From positions 1-6,100 of the forward strand of contig CAMCHA010000174.1 in assembly GCA_945874515.1 (NCBI GenBank): a stretch of 6,100 bases of DNA. Reading direction: 5' to 3'. The position numbers were made by a program, and so were the translations under genes. Below the pieces are notes generated by a model. That model was given only the letters and a program-made list of their open reading frames with translations, did not search any database and was not told the DNA's origin. How positions within the stretch are numbered: position 1 is the stretch's first letter; each line of letters starts with the position of its first letter. Of this stretch, positions 1-4,835 are shown piece after piece. This stretch comes from Asaia bogorensis (GTDB lineage Bacteria > Pseudomonadota > Alphaproteobacteria > Acetobacterales > Acetobacteraceae).

Positions 1-585
1 GGTTTCTTGGCGTCACTTGCCTACGACATCGCGATCCGTATCGAAGATGAAGGCCGGCCGGATCTGGCCGCCATGGTGGAGGTGCTGGAATATGCCGATG
101 GCCATGTCTTCACCGATGCACGGGTGAGTGTTTCGGCTTTACGGGTAGAACACCCCCCCGTGAGGGAATGTTTTGCGCTGCGCTTTGACCATGGCGCGGG
201 TTCGGTGGTTTTCTCAGCCGACACCACGTATTTCCCGCCACTCGCGGCATTCGCGCGCGGGGCCGATATTCTGGTGCATGAAGCGATTTATGAACCAGGC
301 GTGGATAGGCTTGTCGCGCGTGTGGGCAATGGCGCGCGGTTGAAGCAGCATTTACTGGCAAGCCACACGCTTGCGGAAGATGTCGGGCGCGTCGCGACAG
401 AAGCCGGCATTGGGCTGCTCGCACTCAATCATCTGGTGCCGGCGGATGACCCCCTGGTGACGGAAGGGCATTGGATTGAGGCAGTGCGCCGCCACTATGC
501 TGGGCCGCTGGTGATTGGACGTGATGGGCTGACATTGCCCCTTGCGTCGGCGCATCTGGGCTCCTCTGCGCCTGGCAAGGCCTGA
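1..585 (+). CDS. MBL-fold metallo-hydrolase (RNase Z/arylsulfatase-like), 5'-truncated by window edge
   Basis: This is the C-terminal part of a metallo-beta-lactamase-fold hydrolase. The reading frame is open to the first base of the window, so the TTG at 7 is probably internal. The N-terminal HxHxDH zinc motif must lie upstream. Visible family features, numbered from that TTG codon, are VEHPPV with a probable metal-ligand His49, FSADTTYFPP with the metal-bridging Asp72, LVHEA (His91) and LNHLVP (His142). This order matches the RNase Z/arylsulfatase-like branch, where the C-terminal half supplies the last metal ligands. The protein is probably a cytosolic phosphodiesterase or sulfatase-like hydrolase, but the substrate cannot be read from the sequence. 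It ends with TGA at 583-585, 40 bp before the next MBL gene on the same strand, which suggests an operon. True tRNA-processing RNase Z is less likely, because the downstream motifs fit the general MBL group better. Confidence 0.87.
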   Translation, partial: GFLASLAYDIAIRIEDEGRPDLAAMVEVLEYADGHVFTDARVSVSALRVEHPPVRECFALRFDHGAGSVVFSADTTYFPPLAAFARGADILVHEAIYEPGVDRLVARVGNGARLKQHLLASHTLAEDVGRVATEAGIGLLALNHLVPADDPLVTEGHWIEAVRRHYAGPLVIGRDGLTLPLASAHLGSSAPGKA

Positions 586-625
586 ACGCCTTTACCTTTC
601 CCGCGGTTCGGGTCAGTTTTCACCC

Positions 626-1273
626 ATGACCCTCGCCGCCGCCATCATCCCCGTGACACCCTTCCAGCAAAACTGCGCCCTGATCTGGGATCAGGACACC
701 AAACGCGGCGTGGTCATAGACCCGGGCGGTGATGTGGCGCGCATTGAAGGTGCCATTGCCGAAGCCGGCATCACCATAGACCGCATTCTGCTGACGCATG
801 GCCATATGGACCATGCGGGTGGTGCGGCGGAATTGGCCGAAGCGCTCGGCAATACGCCCATTGAAGGCCCGCATCGCGCGGATGCCTTCCTGCTGGAAGG
901 GCTGGTGGAACAGGGCGCCAAATACGGGCTGGAATGCCGCGCCGTCACGCCTAATCGCTGGCTTGAAGAAGGCGAACAGGTGGAGATCGCCGGCATCGCC
1001 TTTGATGTGCTGCATTGCCCGGGCCATACGCCGGGGCATGTGGTTTTCGTCAATCCAGATATGGGCATTGCGATTGTGGGCGATGTGCTGTTTCAAGGCT
1101 CCATCGGGCGCACCGATTTTCCCTATGGTGATACAGCTTCTTTGCTGAATGCTATTCGTACAAAACTGTTTCCGCTGGGTGATCACATCCAATTCCTCTG
1201 CGGCCATGGCCCGGCTTCCAGCTTCGGCGCGGAACGGCAGAGCAATCCCTTTGTCGGAGAAGGCGCAGCATGA
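626..1273 (+). CDS. YcbL/glyoxalase II-like MBL-fold metallo-hydrolase
   Basis: A complete 215-residue single-domain zinc hydrolase. All expected metal ligands are visible: THGHMDH (His58, His60, Asp62, His63), CPGHTPGH (His134), GDVLF (Asp153) and CGHGP (His194). GRTDFPYGD (161-169) and the C-terminal GAERQSNPFV are hallmarks of the YcbL-type subgroup, related to hydroxyacylglutathione hydrolase (GloB). Members hydrolyse thioesters such as S-lactoylglutathione in the cytosol, although the physiological substrate of the YcbL type is uncertain. The short length, without the extra C-terminal glutathione-binding domain of classical glyoxalase II, also fits YcbL. I chose ATG 626: the in-frame ATG at 542 would add 28 basic, non-conserved residues and overlap the previous gene. 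No strong Shine-Dalgarno precedes 626, so translation may be partly coupled to the upstream gene. Its TGA (1271-1273) overlaps the next ATG. Confidence 0.93.
   Translation: MTLAAAIIPVTPFQQNCALIWDQDTKRGVVIDPGGDVARIEGAIAEAGITIDRILLTHGHMDHAGGAAELAEALGNTPIEGPHRADAFLLEGLVEQGAKYGLECRAVTPNRWLEEGEQVEIAGIAFDVLHCPGHTPGHVVFVNPDMGIAIVGDVLFQGSIGRTDFPYGDTASLLNAIRTKLFPLGDHIQFLCGHGPASSFGAERQSNPFVGEGAA
1256..1263 (+). promoter_or_regulatory. Shine-Dalgarno for the serine hydrolase, inside the previous gene
   Basis: GGAGAAGG lies 6 nt before ATG 1270, within the last codons of the upstream MBL gene. Together with the ATGA overlap it fixes the start of the serine hydrolase and implies translational coupling. 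Confidence 0.7.
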
Positions 1274-2508
1274 GCCCGGTGATTGAAACCGCGACCCCTC
1301 CCTTGCCGGTGACACGGCCGGAATTGGTTGGCATGTCGCCTGCGCGGCTCGCGCGCATACGTCCGGCGATGGAACGCGAAATGGCGGCGGGAAGGCTGCC
1401 TGGCTGCGTTGTCGCCATCGCGCGGGATGGCAAGCTGGTGCATCTGGAAGCGATTGGCTGGAGCGATCCCGAAAGCCGCGCGCCGATGCGAGCGGATGCG
1501 ATTTTCTCCATCGCGTCCATGACCAAGCCGGTGACGGGCGTGGTGGCACTTTCGCTGATTGAAGAAGGCCGACTGCTGGTTACGGACCCGGTCGGCGCCT
1601 GGTTGCCACAACTCATGCACATGCAGGTGGCCAAGCCAACACCGGCGATGCTTTCAGGCGAAGGCCCGATTGAAACCGAAGCCGCAAGGCGCCCCATGAC
1701 GGTGCAGGATGCCATGCGCCATACAACAGGTCTGGTCTATGGCGGGCGCATTGGTACGGCCGTGCATGCCGTGGCACCCCCTGGTTCCTTTTGGGTCGCC
1801 GAGAATATGGATACGGAAGGTTTTGCTGAGACGCTTTCTGGTCTGCCGCTGCGTCATCATCCTGGCACGGTCTGGGAATATGGGCTTTCCACCGATGTGC
1901 TGGGTGGGGTTGCGGAACGCGCAGGTGGTGCCTCGCTCGGTGCGCTGATGCGGGAACGTGTTTTCGCGCCGCTTGGCATGGAAGAAACTGGCTATGTGTT
2001 GCCGGCGGAGAAACTGGCGCGCTTTGCCCGGCCCTTTGCCAAGGACCCGGTTACCGGCGCGGCGCAATCCGTGGAAGCGCCGATGCGCGCGCCGAAAATG
2101 GAAACCGGCGGCGCCGGGTTGGTTTCAACTGCCAGCGACTATCTGCGCTTTGCTGAAATGCTGCGCGCCGGGGGCACGCTGAATGGCGTGCGTGTGCTGG
2201 CGCCGCAGACGGTTGCCTGGATGGCATCCGATCATTTGCAGGGCATCGAAAACCGCGTGGCCAGCATGGACCCTGCGCTGGAAGGCTATGGCTTTGGCCT
2301 GACGGTTGCGGTGCGGCTGGCGCGTGGTGGGTCGGGCCTGATGGGCGCGCCAGGTGCCTTTGGCTGGTCCGGCGTTTGGGGCACGTATTTCTGGGCCGAT
2401 CCGGCGGAACGGCTGAGTGTGGTGTTCATGGCCCATGCGCCGGGCGAATTGCGTCAGCGCTATCGCCGGTTGATCAATATGCTGACCTATCAGGCGATTG
2501 AAGCATAA
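1270..2508 (+). CDS. serine hydrolase, class C beta-lactamase/EstB esterase fold
   Basis: A 412-residue protein of the 'beta-lactamase' (penicillin-binding-protein-like) superfamily. The nucleophile motif SxxK is S83-M-T-K86 within FSIASMTKP. The family motif RHTTGLVYG is at 150-158. The second catalytic element is Y204 in WEYGLSTD. The C-terminal FGWSGVWGTYFW (364-375) sits where class C enzymes carry KTG. No KTG is visible, and this GWSG/WG form is common in EstB-like carboxylesterases. There is no signal peptide: the N-terminus is polar and rich in Pro and Thr, so the protein is probably cytosolic. That argues against a periplasmic beta-lactamase and for an esterase or amide hydrolase. ATG 1270 overlaps the preceding stop as ATGA, and GGAGAAGG at 1256-1263 is a good ribosome-binding site, so co-translation with the YcbL-like gene is near certain. 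The substrate is unknown. Confidence 0.93.
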   Translation: MSPVIETATPPLPVTRPELVGMSPARLARIRPAMEREMAAGRLPGCVVAIARDGKLVHLEAIGWSDPESRAPMRADAIFSIASMTKPVTGVVALSLIEEGRLLVTDPVGAWLPQLMHMQVAKPTPAMLSGEGPIETEAARRPMTVQDAMRHTTGLVYGGRIGTAVHAVAPPGSFWVAENMDTEGFAETLSGLPLRHHPGTVWEYGLSTDVLGGVAERAGGASLGALMRERVFAPLGMEETGYVLPAEKLARFARPFAKDPVTGAAQSVEAPMRAPKMETGGAGLVSTASDYLRFAEMLRAGGTLNGVRVLAPQTVAWMASDHLQGIENRVASMDPALEGYGFGLTVAVRLARGGSGLMGAPGAFGWSGVWGTYFWADPAERLSVVFMAHAPGELRQRYRRLINMLTYQAIEA

Positions 2509-2520
2509 CCGGCAACGCCA

Positions 2521-3336
2521 TCACGGCACCGCCGCACCGAATAACCATTTGAGCGAGGCAAATACCAGAAAGCTAGGCGAATCATCGCCAATGCCAACCC
2601 CGGCGCCGGCGGCCATGATTGGCCCCGCATTCCCAAGCCGATGCCAAAGCCCGGCTGCGATGATATTCTGGTCCTGCTCGCCACGATCCTGTTGATTGCG
2701 TAGATAGCTGAAACCAAGCGAGGTATCCTGGCCGATGCTTTGCGTGAGCCCGGCGGCAAATTCGTAACGCCCCGCCCTTTCACCTGGCGCCGCATCGAAT
2801 AATTCCGACCAGCCGGCATTAAAGGAAAGCGCAAGTGGCCGCGGGCCTTCGATGATGGTTTTGCTGAGCAAACCGACAATCTGTCCGCTTTGCGATGGCC
2901 CGCTGGTTTCGCCGTAAGCGGTCCGCAGCGCGCCGAAAACACCCATTGCCGGGCGCCAGCCATCTTCCTCCATGAACTGCCAGCGTAGGCCAAGCTGAGA
3001 AAGCCCGCCCCAAAGCTGCCTTGCATCATCCGCCGGATAAGGCGCTGCGGGCCCGTAGTCCGCTGTCTGCGCAATGCGCAGATCAAGCCCCCGCACCAGC
3101 CCCGCTTCGGCTTCAAGGGCGCCGCTATAAAGATCCCTGTTGGCGCCTTCCCGCGCGCGCCAATACCCCAGGCCAAGGCTCAATGTTTGGCCGCCAACGG
3201 CTGTCGGGGCCACGCCGATGATGCCAAACGGGTCTTCCATCAGCGGCTCGGTTTCGCCAAGCGCCGGCAGATTGGGCAGCGCCAGCAAAAGCGCGATCAG
3301 CACCGTGTAGGAACGCAGCTTCATGGTACGTTTCAT
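2521..3336 (-). CDS. secreted, probable outer-membrane beta-barrel protein of unknown function
   Basis: A 271-residue protein with a clear Sec signal peptide: basic MKRTMKLR, a hydrophobic core (VLIALLLALP) and a likely cleavage after PALG (residue 27). The mature part shows alternating polar and hydrophobic stretches typical of amphipathic beta-strands, for example TLSLGLGYWRA, GLDLRIAQTA, GLRWQFM, LALSFNAGW, SLGFSYLR and FLVFASLKWLF, with glycine-rich turns. It resembles MetA-degradation/transporter-type outer-membrane barrels in general look, but I cannot assign a family. I chose ATG 3336 because GGAG (3345-3348 on the opposite strand) sits 8 nt upstream. The frame is open to an ATG at 3375, which would add 13 residues, and a later ATG exists at 3324. 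It lies 80 bp downstream of the ATP12 gene on the same strand and converges on the serine hydrolase with 12 bp between stops. Function and ligand are unknown. Confidence 0.85.
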   Translation of the reverse strand: MKRTMKLRSYTVLIALLLALPNLPALGETEPLMEDPFGIIGVAPTAVGGQTLSLGLGYWRAREGANRDLYSGALEAEAGLVRGLDLRIAQTADYGPAAPYPADDARQLWGGLSQLGLRWQFMEEDGWRPAMGVFGALRTAYGETSGPSQSGQIVGLLSKTIIEGPRPLALSFNAGWSELFDAAPGERAGRYEFAAGLTQSIGQDTSLGFSYLRNQQDRGEQDQNIIAAGLWHRLGNAGPIMAAGAGVGIGDDSPSFLVFASLKWLFGAAVP

Positions 3337-3344
3337 GGTCAGGG

Positions 3345-3348
3345 CTCC
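3345..3348 (-). promoter_or_regulatory. Shine-Dalgarno deciding the start of the barrel protein
   Basis: Read on the minus strand, GGAG is followed by CCCTGACC and then ATG at 3336, a spacing of 8 nt. This selects 3336 over the in-frame ATGs at 3375 and 3324. Confidence 0.6.
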
Positions 3349-3416
3349 AATTAAAAGGCGGGCTGCGCCAAGCAAGACCGAATCGGCCAGTCGCCAGACC
3401 CAATAAAGGTGAAATC

Positions 3417-4124
3417 TTACCGGCTCACCAGCGCCATGAAACGCTGCGCCAGTTTCACATCAGCAAGGCGGTCTTGGCGCCGCGCCTCGGTCTCGGGATC
3501 ACTGCCCCAGAATTCTTCCTGGAACACCTCATCTATCACGGCCAGGCGATGCGCTTCTTCGGCATCAAGCCGGCCAAGGCTGAGCGCCAAGCTAAGCACC
3601 AGGCTACCCAGCGCGGGCACGGCAACGCCAAGGGCGGCAAGCCCCGCCGCATCATGCCGCGCAACGGCGGCCTGCAGGGCAGCAAGGCTTTCAGGCGCTT
3701 GCGCCACGGGCATCAGGCCCTGGGTTACGCGCAGCGGCGCATCCAGTGCCAGCGCGGCCCAATCAAGTAAGGGCTGCCATGCTTCCGCTTGGCGGGCGGC
3801 TAGGCGGTGATCCTCGGCCCGGTAGCAAAGCAGATCCGTCTCGCCAAACCTTACGATGCCCACCACCATGGGGTGAGGGTTCGGGGCGATGCGTTCCTGG
3901 GCCGAGCCCAGAAGCCGGGTCAGGGCCACATCTTCCGGGTTCATCTCCCCGCCCTTGGCCCCGCCGGCCTGCTGCCATTCATCGGCAATCGCCTCGGCCA
4001 ACGGGCGGCTTTGTGTGGTCAGAATACTGCCACCTGGCAGGCGCAAAGGCCGTCCATCCAGCACAACGCCATAGCCGCCTTCCAGACGTGGTACGGCCAG
4101 GGCCGCTTCCCAAAAACGCTTCAT
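3417..4124 (-). CDS. ATP12-family F1-ATPase assembly chaperone
   Basis: A 235-residue protein of the ATP12 family. In mitochondria ATP12 binds the F1 alpha subunit and prevents its aggregation before hexamer assembly; alphaproteobacterial homologues are presumed to do the same for F1FO ATP synthase. Diagnostic stretches are the N-terminal MKRFWE followed by VVLDGRPLRLP (20-30), VALTRLLGSAQERI (66-79), ETDLLCYRAE (95-104) and, near the C-terminus, DEVFQEEFWGSDPE (198-211). The length is normal for the bacterial family. The chosen ATG at 4124 gives the conserved KRFW N-terminus; an in-frame ATG at 4214 would add 30 non-conserved residues and run into the rpsT upstream region. No Shine-Dalgarno is visible before 4124 (the preceding bases are AAATTGCATCTT), so the mRNA may be leaderless or weakly initiated. 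It is divergent from rpsT and not next to any atp gene in this window. Confidence 0.93.
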   Translation of the reverse strand: MKRFWEAALAVPRLEGGYGVVLDGRPLRLPGGSILTTQSRPLAEAIADEWQQAGGAKGGEMNPEDVALTRLLGSAQERIAPNPHPMVVGIVRFGETDLLCYRAEDHRLAARQAEAWQPLLDWAALALDAPLRVTQGLMPVAQAPESLAALQAAVARHDAAGLAALGVAVPALGSLVLSLALSLGRLDAEEAHRLAVIDEVFQEEFWGSDPETEARRQDRLADVKLAQRFMALVSR

Positions 4125-4200
4125 AAGATGCAATTTAGCGCGCCAGAGGGTAAAGAAAAGCCATGCCCGATGGGTCGGACTTCGCGCCACCTCATCTGGC

Positions 4201-4230
4201 TTGACGCCGGCCATGCTCCGGCGCTAGTTA
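4201..4230 (+). promoter_or_regulatory. possible rpsT promoter (TTGACG -35 with weak -10)
   Basis: TTGACG at 4201-4206 matches the -35 consensus at five of six positions. The element at the correct distance, TAGTTA at 4225-4230 (18-bp spacer), is a poor -10, so the call is tentative. It lies in the 164-bp divergent gap between the ATP12 gene and rpsT and would give a leader of roughly 50 nt. The spacer contains the inverted repeat CGCCGG-N7-CCGGCG (4205-4223). Confidence 0.27.
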
Positions 4231-4243
4231 CCCGCCCTTCGCC

Positions 4244-4257
4244 GGCGGTTCTCCGCC
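4244..4257 (+). other. small GC hairpin in the rpsT leader
   Basis: GGCGG-TTCT-CCGCC forms a perfect 5-bp stem with a 4-nt loop about 30 nt before the rpsT ATG. S20 synthesis is autoregulated at translation in E. coli, so leader structure could matter, but nothing here proves a regulatory role. A short GC stem can arise by chance in GC-rich DNA. Confidence 0.25.
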
Positions 4258-4288
4258 TCATCTTCTTTCAGGTTCGAACAGACAGCCC

Positions 4289-4555
4289 ATGGCCAATAAT
4301 TCTTCCGCGCGGAAGCGCATCCGTCAGACCGAAAAGCGCACGGTGCGCAACAAGGCGCGCAAGTCGCGTGTGCGTAGTTTTTTACGCAAGGTCGAAGAAG
4401 CGGTGAAGTCTGGCGACAAGGCTGCGGCGCAGGAAGCGTTTCGCGCAGCCCAACCTGAAATGCAGCGCGCCGTAACTAAGGGTGTGTTCCATGCCAATAC
4501 GGTCGCGCGCAGGTTGTCGCGGCTTTCGGCTCGGGTGAAGTCATCCGGCGCCTGA
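4289..4555 (+). CDS. rpsT: 30S ribosomal protein S20
   Basis: An 88-residue, very basic protein. It starts [17 protein letters not shown] and has the S20 core [19 protein letters not shown]. It ends with [20 protein letters not shown], the typical C-terminal helix motif (commonly GVxHKNTAARKxSRLxxRV). S20 binds 16S rRNA early in 30S subunit assembly. Length and start agree with the family. The ribosome-binding site before ATG 4289 is weak (AGGTTCGAACAGACAGCCC, with AGG rather far upstream). Translation efficiency may therefore depend on leader structure, as known for S20 autoregulation in enterobacteria; applying that here is inference. The gene lies immediately upstream of dnaA, a common alphaproteobacterial order, and is divergent from the ATP12 gene. 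Confidence 0.99.
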   Translation: MANNSSARKRIRQTEKRTVRNKARKSRVRSFLRKVEEAVKSGDKAAAQEAFRAAQPEMQRAVTKGVFHANTVARRLSRLSARVKSSGA

Positions 4556-4579
4556 CGGCGCGAACTCCTCTTTATTTTT
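4548..4579 (+). terminator. weak candidate terminator at the end of rpsT
   Basis: GCGCC-TGAC-GGCGC (4548-4561) forms a 5-bp GC stem whose loop contains the rpsT stop codon. A T-rich run (TTTATTTTT, 4571-4579) follows about 9 nt later. The stem is short and the T run is displaced, so this would be an inefficient terminator at best, and rpsT transcripts may read on towards dnaA. Confidence 0.28.
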
Positions 4580-4660
4580 CTGAAAACTCGGTGCGGTGCG
4601 TGGCAATTGCTTCGCCCGTTAGGCATTTTTTGTTCTACTGACCTGCTAGTTTTTCTGAAA
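4575..4660 (+). repeat. 11-bp direct repeat TTTTTCTGAAA, two copies
   Basis: Identical copies lie at 4575-4585 and 4650-4660, 75 bp apart start to start. Each is itself a short palindrome around a central T (TTTTC-T-GAAAA at the first, TTTC-T-GAAA at the second), which could suit a dimeric DNA-binding protein. Chance is possible in such T-rich DNA. Confidence 0.4.
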
Positions 4661-4695
4661 GAATGTGCAGCTTCAGTTCGCGTGTTTTTGCCAAT

Positions 4696-4712
4696 TACGA
4701 TGCGCTACGATG
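4696..4712 (+). repeat. TACGATG direct repeat with 10-bp period
   Basis: TACGATG occurs at 4696-4702 and 4706-4712, one helical turn apart. It is short and may be fortuitous. Confidence 0.3.
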
Positions 4713-4760
4713 ATTGAAAGTTTTCGTTTGCGGAAATTTGCTGCTTGGGTTTTTTTGCTA

Positions 4761-4790
4761 TTGAATTTTTCTCTCGCTCAGCAGCATTAT
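4761..4790 (+). promoter_or_regulatory. possible dnaA promoter
   Basis: TTGAAT (4761-4766) and CATTAT (4785-4790) each match the sigma-70 -35 and -10 consensus at four of six positions, with an 18-bp spacer. Transcription would begin near 4797, giving a leader of about 40 nt. The dinucleotide and T-run background makes other choices possible, for example TTGAAA at 4714. Confidence 0.35.
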
Positions 4791-4807
4791 GCGTCAACAG
4801 GGTTGGT

Positions 4808-4822
4808 TTAATAAGTAGTCAA
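4808..4822 (+). promoter_or_regulatory. CtrA-like motif TTAA-N7-TCAA before dnaA
   Basis: TTAA (4808-4811), seven bases, then TCAA (4819-4822). This is one mismatch from the TTAA-N7-TTAA half-site pair known for the alphaproteobacterial cell-cycle regulator CtrA. It lies just downstream of the proposed promoter and abuts the Shine-Dalgarno. A single degenerate site has little weight alone. Confidence 0.2.
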
Positions 4823-4828
4823 AGGGGA
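4821..4828 (+). promoter_or_regulatory. strong Shine-Dalgarno deciding the TTG start of dnaA
   Basis: AAAGGGGA ends 7 nt before TTG 4836, ideal spacing. An in-frame stop TAA at 4812-4814 rules out any start further upstream, and no ATG or GTG lies between that stop and the TTG. Confidence 0.75.
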
Positions 4829-4835
4829 CAGCGTT

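Larger units (their letters stand above)
4556..4835 (+). other. AT-rich, T-skewed rpsT-dnaA intergenic region / probable dnaA leader
   Basis: A 280-bp gap without a credible gene. In 4561-4800 I counted 93 T and 44 A, so AT is about 57 percent and T exceeds A twofold on the + strand. Runs of five or more T lie at 4575-4579, 4626-4631, 4650-4654, 4685-4689, 4750-4756 and 4766-4770, with no comparable A runs. I found no match to the DnaA box TTATNCACA on either strand. An 11-bp direct repeat and a smaller 7-bp repeat are present and listed separately. The region most likely holds the dnaA promoter and 5' leader. Confidence 0.6.

Noticed and set aside
542..625. Upstream start for the YcbL-like gene
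   Set aside because: It would add 28 basic residues not found in the family and overlap the previous gene; the conserved N-terminus begins just after ATG 626.
620..1549. Long minus-strand open frame (309 codons) opposite the YcbL-like and serine hydrolase genes
   Set aside because: It shadows two genes with intact catalytic motifs on the other strand. Its translation is rich in Arg, Pro and His with no recognisable domain, a known by-product of GC-rich codon use.
1270..2508. Antibiotic-resistance beta-lactamase
   Set aside because: There is no signal peptide and no KTG, and the overall look is EstB-like. No mobile element or resistance context is nearby.
2490..3176. 228-codon minus-strand frame overlapping the barrel protein
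   Set aside because: Same strand but another frame. It lacks the signal peptide and strand pattern and is Arg/Gly-rich noise; the 2521-3336 frame has the signal peptide and Shine-Dalgarno.
4125..4214. Longer ATP12 start at 4214
   Set aside because: The extra 30 residues do not resemble the family, and the conserved KRFW begins at 4124.
3807..4406. 199-codon plus-strand frame across the ATP12 gene, the divergent gap and rpsT
   Set aside because: It overlaps two well-supported genes in other frames and has no domain.
4556..4835. oriC in the AT-rich gap upstream of dnaA
   Set aside because: No TTATNCACA-type DnaA box on either strand by eye. AT richness alone is expected of a promoter/leader, and alphaproteobacterial origins often lie elsewhere.
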